The notes: a model not told the origin generated them from the sequence alone. A DNA stretch of 64,000 bases from an uncultured Rubripirellula sp. (GCA_938045805.1 CALIBL010000002.1:1-64000); one strand, 5' to 3'; positions 40,353 to 50,241 are shown, counted from the first letter of the stretch. Program-made: numbers and translations.

Positions 40353-41828
40353 GTGTTTGAATCTCTATCAGAAGGTCTCCAATCCGCTTTTAAGAGCTTA
40401 TCCGGTAAAGGTAAGCTCACCGAAGGCAACATGCGCGATGGACTCGACATCGTGCGGAGGTCGATGTTGGAGGCAGATGTTAGCTACGCCGTGGTTGAAG
40501 ACTTCATGTCTCACGTCAGTGAGAAGGCGTTGGGCAAAAGGGTTCTGTTGAGTCTTCGACCGCACGAAGAACTTATTAATATCGTTCACAATGAACTGAC
40601 CTCGATATTAGGGCCTGTCGATCCATCGTTGCATCTCAAAAAAGATGGGCCAACGATCATCATGTTGTGCGGGCTTCAAGGGAGCGGCAAAACCACCACA
40701 TGTGGAAAGTTGTCGCAACTACTGCTCGAAGAGAACATCAAGCCGATGCTAGTCGCTGCCGACCTCCAGCGACCTGCCGCAATCGATCAACTTCATGTCA
40801 TCGGCAAACAACTCGGGGTCCCAGTTTACAGTGATCCTGGAAATACCAATCCGGTTAAAGTCTGCCAACAGGGAGTAGCAAAGGCTGAACAGGAAGGGGC
40901 ACGTGTTGTCATTCTAGACACCGCTGGTCGGCTAGCGATCGACGAAGAGTTGATGGCCGAGTTGCAAAAAATCGACAAAAAAGTCGGCCCTGATCAGGTT
41001 TACCTAGTGGTTGACGGCATGACCGGGCAGGATGCTGTTAATAGTGCTGGCGCTTTCAACGATGCGTTGGAACTAGACGGCGTCATCATGACGAAACTCG
41101 ATGGTGATGCACGAGGTGGTGCATTACTCTCGGTCAAACATGTGACGGGTGTTCCAATCAAGTTCATTGGAACAGGCGAACACTTCGATGCGCTGGAACC
41201 ATTCCGCCCTGAAGGCATGGCAGGTCGGATTCTCCAAATGGGCGATATTGTCGCCGCGGCAAGAGAAGCTCATCGAATCGTCGATGAAAAAGAACGTGAA
41301 GAACTTGAAGCAAAAATGGCTTCCGGTGATTTCACGCTCGATGATTTTAAAAAGATGATGGAAAAGGTGGCCAAACCTGGTCTGATGGGCAAGATGGTGG
41401 GTCTCATGCCAGGGATGAACCAGTTCAAAGATGTCCTAGAGAGCGACGAGGCTGCGGGTGGTATTCGTCAAACCATTGGTGCTATCAATAGCATGACAAT
41501 GGCGGAACGTCGGAATCCGAAAATAATCGATGCGCACCGCCGCAATCGCATCGCTAAGGGCGCGGGGGTACAAACGCCCGTTGTCAGCCAACTGATCAAG
41601 CAATTTGAGGTCATGAAGCCGCTGATGCAAGGAATGGCGGGGCAGGGCGTAGGCGACCGCATGAAGATGATGCAGCAGCTTCAAGCAAGTGGTGCTATGT
41701 CAGACCCGTCGATGCGAGGTATGAAGGTAAAGAAAAGTACGGGCAAGCGATTAACTGCTGCGGAGAGAGCAAAACAGAAGCGAGATCGAGACAAACTACT
41801 TCGTCGTATGAAGCGAGGTAAAAGATAA
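40353..41828 (+). CDS. ffh: Signal recognition particle protein Ffh
   Basis: GLQGSGKTTTCGKLS, DLQRPAAIDQL, DTAGRLAIDEELM, TKLDGDARGGALLSV, and a Met-rich M domain; GTG start. Confidence 0.97.
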   Translation: MFESLSEGLQSAFKSLSGKGKLTEGNMRDGLDIVRRSMLEADVSYAVVEDFMSHVSEKALGKRVLLSLRPHEELINIVHNELTSILGPVDPSLHLKKDGPTIIMLCGLQGSGKTTTCGKLSQLLLEENIKPMLVAADLQRPAAIDQLHVIGKQLGVPVYSDPGNTNPVKVCQQGVAKAEQEGARVVILDTAGRLAIDEELMAELQKIDKKVGPDQVYLVVDGMTGQDAVNSAGAFNDALELDGVIMTKLDGDARGGALLSVKHVTGVPIKFIGTGEHFDALEPFRPEGMAGRILQMGDIVAAAREAHRIVDEKEREELEAKMASGDFTLDDFKKMMEKVAKPGLMGKMVGLMPGMNQFKDVLESDEAAGGIRQTIGAINSMTMAERRNPKIIDAHRRNRIAKGAGVQTPVVSQLIKQFEVMKPLMQGMAGQGVGDRMKMMQQLQASGAMSDPSMRGMKVKKSTGKRLTAAERAKQKRDRDKLLRRMKRGKR

Positions 41829-41913
41829 GTAGACAAAACTGCTCTGATGGACTGAAAAAGTTTAAGAGCCTAACGAATCATTGATGTGTTGGATGTACCA
41901 GCACCGACCCGAC

Positions 41914-41937
41914 ATTCGGGATCTGCCAATCCCGAAT
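41914..41937. other. Perfect hairpin in the rpsP leader
   Basis: ATTCGGGAT-CTGCCA-ATCCCGAAT, 9-bp stem and 6-nt loop, 53 nt before the rpsP ATG. Confidence 0.75.
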
Positions 41938-41990
41938 CTCAGGCAGTCTGACTGACGTTGAACCCCAAACCTTTTTGGAGACAACACCCT

Positions 41991-42431
41991 ATGGCAGTTC
42001 GAATTCGACTGAAAAAGATGGGACGTACCCATCGACCGTTCTATCGCGTTTGTGCGATGGATCAGCGAAGCCCACGTGATGGGCGAGTGATTGAAGAGCT
42101 CGGCACGTATGATCCCATGTGCCCAGAAACTGACGCGAGAGTCTCACTCAAGAGCGATCGAGTTGATTACTGGCTTAGCGTTGGGGCTCAACCCAGTGAC
42201 AAAGTCGGCGTCCTGATTAAGAAATACGGCACCAACGGAACTCACCTTGAGGCCCGTGATGCAGCATTGGAAAGATTAGGCAAACGTAAAGAATACACCC
42301 CTGCACCTCCTGAGCCAGCAAAGAAAAAAGAAGAGCCGAAGGCTGAAGAGCCTGCGGCCGAAGAAAATGCTGTAGAGGAGACAGCAGCTGAAGAAGCAGC
42401 GGCAACCCAGGAAGAAACTGCCAGCGAGTAA
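41991..42431 (+). CDS. rpsP: 30S ribosomal protein S16 with acidic Ala/Glu-rich C-terminal tail
   Basis: MAVRIRLKKMGRTHRPFYRVCAMDQRSPRDGRVIEELGTYDP; ATG 41991 matches the family N-terminus. Confidence 0.97.
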   Translation: MAVRIRLKKMGRTHRPFYRVCAMDQRSPRDGRVIEELGTYDPMCPETDARVSLKSDRVDYWLSVGAQPSDKVGVLIKKYGTNGTHLEARDAALERLGKRKEYTPAPPEPAKKKEEPKAEEPAAEENAVEETAAEEAAATQEETASE

Positions 42432-42555
42432 ATCAAAGAAAACAAGGAAGCAATCAACATTGAGTCCACGTTTCTGACTCATGAATTTGCAACGCGTTCA
42501 CTAATGAATCGCGAGACTATCCCAAAGATTTTCAGCATTTTCAGAGTTAGCAAAA

Positions 42556-43272
42556 ATGAGATTCGACATCGTCACATTGTTTCCTAACATCTTTGATGGC
42601 TATGTCTCTCAGGGTTTGATCGAGAAGGCGATCACGCGAAAGCTGATTGAAATTCACAGTCACAACCTAAGAGACTGGGCTCCCCCAAGTGTTCATCGAC
42701 CAGTGGATGACAAACCATTCGGTGGAGGACCTGGGATGTTAATACAAGTTGAACCAACCGTGAGTTGTGTTGAGGCCGTCGAAACATTTGATTCTCGGCC
42801 GATGCGCAAGATCCTGCTCACCCCGAGGGGCAAGCAGTTCGATCAAAGGATGGCTGAGGACCTAGCTTCAAGCTCAAGGATCTCGCTAATCTGCGGTCGT
42901 TACGAGGGGTTTGACCAACGTGTCATTGACATTTTAGAACCAGAGGAAGTTAGCATTGGCGATTTCGTCCTCAACGGAGGCGAGGCAGCCGCAATGGTCA
43001 TCATTGATGCCGTAGCAAGGCTAATTCCGGGAATGCTGGGAGATCGGCAGAGTAATATTGACGATTCATTTAGCCAGGGTAACCGGCAACTTGAATTTCC
43101 ACAGTACACACGACCGAGAGAATTTCGAGGACATAAAGTACCTAAAGTACTGCTTGAAGGAGATCATGCTGCGATTGCCAAGTGGCGAGAACAGCAGAGC
43201 CTTCAAATCACTAGGGAACGACGCAGCGACTTACTGCAGAAAGACTCTAACCTCGATAATGAACTCGAATGA
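42556..43272 (+). CDS. trmD: tRNA (guanine(37)-N1)-methyltransferase
   Basis: MRFDIVTLFPNIFDGY, PFGGGPGMLIQVEP, LICGRYEGFDQRV, SIGDFVLNGGEAAAMVIIDAVARLIPGMLG. Confidence 0.97.
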   Translation: MRFDIVTLFPNIFDGYVSQGLIEKAITRKLIEIHSHNLRDWAPPSVHRPVDDKPFGGGPGMLIQVEPTVSCVEAVETFDSRPMRKILLTPRGKQFDQRMAEDLASSSRISLICGRYEGFDQRVIDILEPEEVSIGDFVLNGGEAAAMVIIDAVARLIPGMLGDRQSNIDDSFSQGNRQLEFPQYTRPREFRGHKVPKVLLEGDHAAIAKWREQQSLQITRERRSDLLQKDSNLDNELE

Positions 43273-43304
43273 ATACAAACCTAACCATTGATTGAGTAAT
43301 TGAA

Positions 43305-43658
43305 ATGTCTCAGGCAATTTTAGATCTTGTTGAAAAATCCTACCTCAAAGAAAACCCTCCTCAGTTCGACATCGGCGACACCGTCGATGTACATCTGAAA
43401 ATTTTAGAGGGAAACAAAGAGCGAATTCAGGTTTTCAGTGGGGTCGTCATCGCTCGTAGCGGCAGCGGAAGCCGCGAAATGTTTTCCGTTCGCCGAATCG
43501 TTGCTGGTGAAGGCGTTGAAAGAAAATTCCCACTGCATAGCCCAAGAATTGAAAAGGTCGAAGTTAAACGCAGCGCGGTCGTACGTCGTGCGAAGCTATA
43601 CTTCCTTCGCGATCGCGTGGGCAAGGCCGTTCGACTAAAAGAACGCCGTCGTTCATAA
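43305..43658 (+). CDS. rplS: 50S ribosomal protein L19
   Basis: FDIGDTVDVHLKILEGNKERIQVFSGVVIARSGSGSREMFSVRRI...GVERKFPLHSPRIEKVEV. Confidence 0.97.
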   Translation: MSQAILDLVEKSYLKENPPQFDIGDTVDVHLKILEGNKERIQVFSGVVIARSGSGSREMFSVRRIVAGEGVERKFPLHSPRIEKVEVKRSAVVRRAKLYFLRDRVGKAVRLKERRRS

Positions 43659-43715
43659 TTTCCAACTTCATCAAAGCAAAAAATTTTGCCTCATTGATAG
43701 TTGCTCCGTACGATG

Positions 43716-43746
43716 AAGCCACCCTACATACAGGGTGGCTTTTTTT
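43716..43746 (+). terminator. Rho-independent terminator after rplS
   Basis: AAGCCACCCT-ACATAC-AGGGTGGCTT followed by TTTTT: 10-bp stem and T-run. Confidence 0.93.
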
Positions 43747-43792
43747 GTTCACTAACCACTGTTTTCACGTCGACGGATCAAGTCAAAACGGA

Positions 43793-44236
43793 ATGTTGGA
43801 AAAACTCCGAAAGCTAGCCAAGACCGACAAGGATCCGCGAAAGCGATTTATACACGCTGGCCAGCAAGGCGAAGCTCACGCAGCCGACTACTTAACTGCG
43901 AACCACTATCGCATCATTGCGCTAGGCGAACGAGACAAAGGTGGCGAACTTGATATCATTGCTGAAGATCAAACGCGAGATACGCTTGTTTTTGTAGAGG
44001 TTAAAACGCTACGCACCGAAAAAACCGGTAACCCGAGCGATCGTGTCGACACAAGAAAACAACAGAAAATTACCCGAGCCGCTCTCCGCTACCTAAAGCG
44101 AGAACAACTACTGCATCGCAAATGTCGATTTGACGTGATTGGTATCCGATGGCCAAAGGGAGCAGAAAAACCCACGGAGGTTCGACATTTCATCTGCGCT
44201 TTTGAAGCATCCGACGACTACCAAATCTTCGGCTGA
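43793..44236 (+). CDS. UPF0102/YraN family protein (endonuclease-like)
   Basis: GQQGEAHAADYLTANHYRIIALGERDKGGELDIIAEDQTRDTLVFVEVKTLRTEK. ATG 43793 chosen because the 43694 ORF start would read through the rplS terminator. Confidence 0.88.
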   Translation: MLEKLRKLAKTDKDPRKRFIHAGQQGEAHAADYLTANHYRIIALGERDKGGELDIIAEDQTRDTLVFVEVKTLRTEKTGNPSDRVDTRKQQKITRAALRYLKREQLLHRKCRFDVIGIRWPKGAEKPTEVRHFICAFEASDDYQIFG

Positions 44237-44257
44237 AGATAAGCTGGCCATATTGAT

Positions 44258-44297
44258 CGTCAACCAATGTCGTTGACGGTTATAAGGTGCAATAACC
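44258..44297. terminator. Two adjacent small hairpins between convergent genes, possible terminator
   Basis: CGTCAAC-CAATGTC-GTTGACG (44258-44278) then GGTTAT-8 nt-ATAACC (44278-44297). Confidence 0.4.
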
Positions 44298-44330
44298 ACC
44301 GTCCAGCAGAACTTCGACTTGACAAATCTA

Positions 44331-45026
44331 TCAAACAATAGACGGGTCATCGATTCCATTTTCACTAAAACCCTTCAGACGCAAAAGACAAGCGTCACAA
44401 TGCTTACATGGGATGCCACCTCGCCCTGGATCATAACACGAAAGAGTTAGAGCATAATCAACACCAAGACTCAGTCCTCTCTGAATGATCTGAGCTTTAG
44501 TGAGTTCAACTAACGGAGTGTGAATCTTAATGGCATCATTGCCTTCAACTCCCAACTTCGTGGCTAAATTCGCCATGCGTTCAAAGGCATCGATATACTC
44601 TCGGCGACAGTCTGGGTAGCCACTGTAATCGAGTGCATTAACGCCGATGAAAATATCTTTGGAGGCAATCGTCTCAGAATAGGCAAGTGCAAGCGAAAGA
44701 AAGACGGTATTGCGAGCTGGGACGTATGTAATTGGGATCGAGTCTCCTATGCCAGTGACGTCATCACTTTTTGGCACCTCTAGACTTGGGTCAGTTAGAG
44801 CTGAGCCTCCAAACTGACCAAGATTAATTTCGACCACTTGATGGCTGGCTGCGCCGAATTGTTCGGCAAGTAACTTAGCTCGGTCAAGTTCATAGCTATG
44901 TCGCTGTCCGTACTGAAAACTGATGGCGTGTATTTCAAATCCATCATTTCTTGCGATTGCAAGACAGGTAGCGCTGTCCAAGCCCCCCGATAAAAGCACC
45001 ACTGCTTTCTTATTTTTCATGGCCAA
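44331..45026 (-). CDS. queC: 7-cyano-7-deazaguanine synthase
   Basis: [49 protein letters not shown]-terminal Cys cluster [20 protein letters not shown]. Confidence 0.95.
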   Translation of the reverse strand: MAMKNKKAVVLLSGGLDSATCLAIARNDGFEIHAISFQYGQRHSYELDRAKLLAEQFGAASHQVVEINLGQFGGSALTDPSLEVPKSDDVTGIGDSIPITYVPARNTVFLSLALAYSETIASKDIFIGVNALDYSGYPDCRREYIDAFERMANLATKLGVEGNDAIKIHTPLVELTKAQIIQRGLSLGVDYALTLSCYDPGRGGIPCKHCDACLLRLKGFSENGIDDPSIV

Positions 45027-45077
45027 ATGTTTTCGTGTAGCTTCAAATCACCAGAGGCACTCTTCTGGCCCTCAAGG

Positions 45078-46553
45078 CTAAATGAACAATTCTTTAATCG
45101 GCTTACCAATGCCGTCCTTGGTAACATAAAACGGTCGACCTTCAACCTCAAATCCTGTTTGAGGGGAAATACCCATCGCGGAGAGTATCGTCGCATGTAA
45201 GTCAGGAATCGTTACAGGATCCTCAACGGCGATCAAGGGTCGCTGGTCTGCTGTTTTACCATAAACGAAACCGCGTTTAACACCACCACCAAACAATGCG
45301 ACGCTCGTACCACCGGTGAAGTGTCTGTGTAAACCATAGTGCTTCCTCTCGGACACAACCTCCACTTTTTCCGTTGCTTGATCTGCAGCGTTAGAACCTG
45401 GCACACCCTCAATCAAGGCATCACGACTAAACTCGGAAGCGATGATGACGAGAGTTCGGTCAAGTAATCCGCGAGACTCCAAGTCAAGAATCAATTGAGC
45501 AATGGGAGTATCAATTTCTCGATGCATCCTCGCAACGGTGTCATGCCCGTTTGCATGCGTATCCCAGTGCAGAAATGGAACGTATTCCGTTGTCACCTCT
45601 ACAAATCTGGCACCCGACTCCACCAAACGCCTAGCCAACAAACACCCCTGCCCAAACCTCGTATCACCATAACGCCTGCGACTGCCTTCGTCTTCTAATG
45701 ACAAATCAAAAGCGTAACGATCCTTGGAACTCAGCAACTCGTGTGCATTGTCGATCGATCTTAGAATCGATTCTGTTTGAAAGTCACTAACTTGATCACG
45801 TGATTCGGAAGCATCAAGCAACCGCTCGAATAGTTTTCTTCTTTCTGAGAAACGACGATCGGTCATTCCCACAGGTGGGAGCACTGCTTTGGCAGCGTCT
45901 ATTGGAATCGGAAGATTCATCGGCCCGTACTCACTCCCGAAGAAACCGGCAGTCGTAAAAGCCTTTAATTCCTCGCTTTCCCCAACACCCTCCAACCGCT
46001 GCCCGATATTAATAAATGGTGGTATTACCGAATCACGTCTACCAAGAACTTTAGCGATCCAAGAACCTAGGTGTGGACACGCAACCGTTTGTGGCGGCAC
46101 ATATCCGGTATGCCAATGATACTGGTGCCGCGAGTGCAGAATACTACCCAGATCTTCTTGAACAGCGGATCTAATCAATGTTCCTCGATCCATCACTGAT
46201 GCGATGCTTTCCAGCCCTTTGCAAACACGAAGGCCAGAAACCGCGGTGTCAATTGCCGGGAATGTACTGAGCATTTCCTTGACAGGCAAACCTTTTTGAA
46301 ACGGGATGTAGTGCTTCGGATCAAATGTATCAGGTGCTGCCATCCCACCGCCCATCCAGAGCAAGATACACGCATCTGCGGTTGGTTCCGTTCGAAGAAC
46401 TCCAGTCTGATTTTCCGCCCGCTGCGGTTCAGTACCGAAAAGCGACTTAGGTTCAGAAGTCATCCAAGCAGCAGCAGAAGCAGCGAAAAGTTGACGCATA
46501 AAGTCACGCCTCATGACGTCGTCAGGAACTGCTTGATCTCGCTCGAATCCCAT
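45078..46553 (-). CDS. DUF1501 (sulfatase-like) protein
   Basis: MRRDFMRQLFAASAAAW Tat-like leader; ACILLWMGGGMAAPDTFDPK; FGQGCLLARRLVESGARFVEVT; LIIASEFSRDALI-type; GGTSVALFGGGVKRGFVYGKT. Confidence 0.88.
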   Translation of the reverse strand: MGFERDQAVPDDVMRRDFMRQLFAASAAAWMTSEPKSLFGTEPQRAENQTGVLRTEPTADACILLWMGGGMAAPDTFDPKHYIPFQKGLPVKEMLSTFPAIDTAVSGLRVCKGLESIASVMDRGTLIRSAVQEDLGSILHSRHQYHWHTGYVPPQTVACPHLGSWIAKVLGRRDSVIPPFINIGQRLEGVGESEELKAFTTAGFFGSEYGPMNLPIPIDAAKAVLPPVGMTDRRFSERRKLFERLLDASESRDQVSDFQTESILRSIDNAHELLSSKDRYAFDLSLEDEGSRRRYGDTRFGQGCLLARRLVESGARFVEVTTEYVPFLHWDTHANGHDTVARMHREIDTPIAQLILDLESRGLLDRTLVIIASEFSRDALIEGVPGSNAADQATEKVEVVSERKHYGLHRHFTGGTSVALFGGGVKRGFVYGKTADQRPLIAVEDPVTIPDLHATILSAMGISPQTGFEVEGRPFYVTKDGIGKPIKELFI

Positions 46554-46677
46554 TTCTCACCACCAGCATATTATATAACAAAGAGTGCAAAGCGACCCGT
46601 GGATACACCAATCATTACTCGTTCCGACTGAGTTGGACCGCATTCGTCAAGGCGCACGAACCGATCCCCAGTTTAAC

Positions 46678-49161
46678 TTAACGTACAAGCAAGAAGTCGG
46701 GACTCATAAAGATTGACCAAAGCAGGTCGACTATCTTTTCTTCCTCTGCTAACTCACCGACGTAAGAAATCGCAACCTGTAGCTCCGCCGAATTGGGAGC
46801 GCGAGCATAAGCACTTTGATAAAGATCAACAACGAGTTTTTTTGTTGCTCCAGAGTACTGAAGAGCTAGTTTACGTGCTCCTAACGACAGAATTTCAGCA
46901 AAGACCTCACCGTTAGAAAGAGTCATTGCCTCCAGTGTTGTCAGTGATTCTGGCCGCATCGAAACAATCTGCTCCCTCATGGGTCGGCCGAGCGTTTTCA
47001 TTAATGGATCATTTTTCATTAGCGAAGAACGTACTAAAAACCTGTCGTTGGTGAGTATTCTTTGCAGAATAAATGGTCCCTTTTGCTTTAACGCTTGTTC
47101 CCAAACAGGTAACGCGTGCACCAACGTCACTGGCTCCCATGAGCCAGTGAAATCACCCAACCGACCATTAGAAATCACGGGGACATTTCCATTAACGGCC
47201 CAAGACGCATCCGAAACAATTCGCTCTCTGACTCCATCCGAATAATCCAAGCAAGCTTCAAAAAAAAGACCTGCGGGGTTTGGACCAGTGCCAGCGTTAG
47301 TCACAATTACAACCAGCTCATTCTCCCCTGTCCTAAGAAAAGGATGAATAGAAACTCCCGTCGGTTCTGACCAATTATCTCCGGCACCTACCTGAACTCC
47401 ATTCAAAAACAGTGCGAATGAATTATCGCATGACACCAGAGCTGCTGCTGCAACGAGGTCAGACTGCACCTCTATCACTCGACGAATCATCAAAGATTCT
47501 CCGGCGGCTGGTACTCCCCCGTTGCTGGCGGAAGCTCCCCATACCCAGCTAGCACTGAACTGGTGGGAGTCTCCATCCAGCTCCGCTTGACCGAGCTGAA
47601 CAATCGGCGCGTCAAACTGAGTTGGCCCTTGCCCTGTAATCTGCCAAACCGCATCCAAAAACTGTTCAGCCGTCAATCGCCGAGTCACTGGCCCCTCAAA
47701 ACGGTATCCGGCAGATGAATCTTCTGGGACCTGCACCGATAGCGACTGATATGCATCCGAATTCGCAATGAGTCGCAGCAACTCCTGGAGGTTGTATTTA
47801 TGCTCAATCAGGTAGCCAGCTAAATAGTCAAGTAACTCTTCGTTCCAAGGCTCACTCTGCATTGCATCAAGTGGATGAACAATCCCTCTACCCATCATGC
47901 GATACCAAAGACGATTAGCGATGGAGCGCGAGAAGCGGGCATTTTCCGGTGCAGTAACTAATTTGGCTAACTGCTCTAAACGCGATTCGCGATCAAGCCC
48001 TGGATCGATCTGCCCTAGTGCCGGGAATAACCACGCGGGCTTGGCTACACGACCAAGTGCTTGATCGCAACGATGCAATTCGAGAGGACGATCCGCGTAA
48101 ATGGCCGCCAAACCATAGGCATCATCTAGCGTCCATTGATCAACAAAACTGTCATGGCAAGAAGCACATTTCAAATTAATTCCCAAAAAAGCTTGTGCTA
48201 CGCTTTGAGCGAATTGTATTTCAACCGTTTGTCCGGCACTAACCTCACCTCGCCAGCGAATTCCATCAATGAAGCCTCTTGACTCATCACTGGATGGAGC
48301 AATCAATTCGCTAGCCATAACATCGTAAGGCTTATTACCCATCAATGACTGATACAGCCAGTTACTAATCTGTCGCCTACCACCCGTGATAAACCCCGTG
48401 CCCGCGTAGTCATTCCGGAAGAGATCATTAAAAAAGCTGAGCCAGTGACCAGAATAATCCGCGGAGTTCGCCAGCAGCTGATCGATCAGCAACTCACGCT
48501 TTTTAGGATTTTGATCAACAACAAAATCTCGCAACTCAGAGGCGTCCGGCAACAAACCGACCAAATCTAACGACACACGGCGATAAAAGAGAGAATCGGT
48601 GAGTGCCTGTTTTTCCAACTCTGTGTTGGATGAAAGCCCGCGCTGAAGGATAACATCAATAGGATTTCGGTCTCCAGTCGCATCGTAGCTCAATAAGGGA
48701 TCCTTTAGACTCAATGAAGGAACATAGTACTGCTGATCGAATCGAAATCCAGACTCCCATGGCAGACCCTGATCAACCCATTGAGTTAAAACTTCAATTT
48801 CTTGCTTGGACAGAGCAGGGCGATCGCCGGGTGGCATCCTTACATCGGGATCTGAGTCGGTAAGGCGGTTAATGAGATCCGATTCACTAGATAGGCCTAC
48901 CTTAATCGCGGATGACCTTAGAATCAGCCCTCGATCGTTCATCGAAAAACCGCCCTTTGCCTGATCTCCGGTATGACACTCACCGCAGTGGCGACGAAGC
49001 ACAGGGACCACATCATGACTGAAGTCGATACCCTCCAAGGAGCGTCCCTGGCTAAACGCGATGTCACAGCTCATGAATGACATGGCGATAAGAGCAAACA
49101 CAACTCTCCCATTTAAGAAGCGGGGAAGAAATAGTGCTGATGGGCCCGTTGTGAAATTCAA
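46678..49161 (-). CDS. PSCyt1/DUF1549/DUF1553 planctomycete cytochrome-type protein with internal beta-sandwich-like insert
   Basis: DVVPVLRRHCGECHTGDQAKGGF; MPPGDRPALSKQEIEVLTQWVDQGLPW; NLKCASCHDSFVDQWTLDDAYGLAAIYADRPLE; PENARFSRSIANRLWYRMMGRGIVHPLDAM. Confidence 0.9.
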   Translation of the reverse strand: MNFTTGPSALFLPRFLNGRVVFALIAMSFMSCDIAFSQGRSLEGIDFSHDVVPVLRRHCGECHTGDQAKGGFSMNDRGLILRSSAIKVGLSSESDLINRLTDSDPDVRMPPGDRPALSKQEIEVLTQWVDQGLPWESGFRFDQQYYVPSLSLKDPLLSYDATGDRNPIDVILQRGLSSNTELEKQALTDSLFYRRVSLDLVGLLPDASELRDFVVDQNPKKRELLIDQLLANSADYSGHWLSFFNDLFRNDYAGTGFITGGRRQISNWLYQSLMGNKPYDVMASELIAPSSDESRGFIDGIRWRGEVSAGQTVEIQFAQSVAQAFLGINLKCASCHDSFVDQWTLDDAYGLAAIYADRPLELHRCDQALGRVAKPAWLFPALGQIDPGLDRESRLEQLAKLVTAPENARFSRSIANRLWYRMMGRGIVHPLDAMQSEPWNEELLDYLAGYLIEHKYNLQELLRLIANSDAYQSLSVQVPEDSSAGYRFEGPVTRRLTAEQFLDAVWQITGQGPTQFDAPIVQLGQAELDGDSHQFSASWVWGASASNGGVPAAGESLMIRRVIEVQSDLVAAAALVSCDNSFALFLNGVQVGAGDNWSEPTGVSIHPFLRTGENELVVIVTNAGTGPNPAGLFFEACLDYSDGVRERIVSDASWAVNGNVPVISNGRLGDFTGSWEPVTLVHALPVWEQALKQKGPFILQRILTNDRFLVRSSLMKNDPLMKTLGRPMREQIVSMRPESLTTLEAMTLSNGEVFAEILSLGARKLALQYSGATKKLVVDLYQSAYARAPNSAELQVAISYVGELAEEEKIVDLLWSIFMSPDFLLVR

Positions 49162-49275
49162 GATTTAATCATCCCTGTAGAGAGAAAACCAATGACGAAG
49201 CAGAAATCACCTCAACACCCATAAACATGGAAGTCCCAGAGCACAAAACAAATGCGAGCCGACACCGCCGACTCG

Positions 49276-50241
49276 CTACCCTCGCCAAAGCTTCCTACCG
49301 ATACTGGGGTTGTAATTGGTCCAATTGCCGCCCACGGAAACATCTGTCTCGAGCACATTTAGATACGAAGCGATCTTAGCATCTAAATTATCAAGATGGT
49401 GCAAAGCGAGTGCCTCCAGCGTAACAGGGATTCTGGGACTACCGTATTCCATCAAACCATGATGACTAACAATCAAATGCTCGAGGTGGTACCTCATTTC
49501 ATCAGTTACTAATTCGGGACTTTGCTTTTGTACCTGGTCAATTTTCTGCCCTAACATTTGAACCCCAATGACAATATGCCCGACTAACTGTCCACGGTCC
49601 GAATATGTAGCTTCACCCGAATCTGACATCTCCTTAATCTTGCCAAGATCGTGCAAAAATGCACCTATAACCAATAGGTCTCTATTCACTTTTGGGTAAC
49701 GAACGGAAACCACAGCGGCCAGCTCCATGAGATCGAGTGTATGTTGAAGCAATCCTCCCGGATATGCATGATGGTGGCTAATTGCGGCTGGTGCGCGACG
49801 AAACGCTTCAAGAAAATCATCGTCATCGAAAAACGCTTCGCCGATAGCCTTGAGGGCGGGGTCCTCGAGACTGTCGAGAACCTGTTGCAGACGCTTCAGA
49901 TGATCCTCTGACCTCTGGTGATCAAAACGCTCAAAATCAGCTAGATCTACCTCCGAAGGATTCATTCTCTCAATGGAGGTAAGAATCAATTGGATCGCAC
50001 CGTTATGAATCTGTGTTCTCCCACAGCACAGCACAAAATCACGGCGATCAAACCGTTCGAACAACCGCTCATCAGCATTCCACATGATCGCTGCAATAAC
50101 ACCGCTTCGATCCTCAAGACGAAGTAAGATGTACTTCCCACCTTGGCGATTTACCCTGAGCTGCTTATCGGCCACGCGGAAAGACTGTTCCACTTGGACA
50201 CCGTCGCTCAGATCGACAATCGCAAGTCTTTTACTCGACAT
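49276..50241 (-). CDS. 3'-5' exoribonuclease YhaM-like (OB-fold plus HD domain)
   Basis: GGKYILLRLEDRSGVIAAIMWN (OB); AYPGGLLQHTLDLMELA, LVIGAFLHDLGKIKEM, HLIVSHHGLMEYGSPRIPVTLEALALHHLDNLDAKI (HD). ATG 50241 preferred over the 50322 ORF start. Confidence 0.88.
   Translation of the reverse strand: MSSKRLAIVDLSDGVQVEQSFRVADKQLRVNRQGGKYILLRLEDRSGVIAAIMWNADERLFERFDRRDFVLCCGRTQIHNGAIQLILTSIERMNPSEVDLADFERFDHQRSEDHLKRLQQVLDSLEDPALKAIGEAFFDDDDFLEAFRRAPAAISHHHAYPGGLLQHTLDLMELAAVVSVRYPKVNRDLLVIGAFLHDLGKIKEMSDSGEATYSDRGQLVGHIVIGVQMLGQKIDQVQKQSPELVTDEMRYHLEHLIVSHHGLMEYGSPRIPVTLEALALHHLDNLDAKIASYLNVLETDVSVGGNWTNYNPSIGRKLWRG

Noticed and set aside
42217-42482. Ser/Leu-rich ORFs antisense to the end of rpsP
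   Set aside because: They arise from the GCA/GAA-rich tail of rpsP read backwards.
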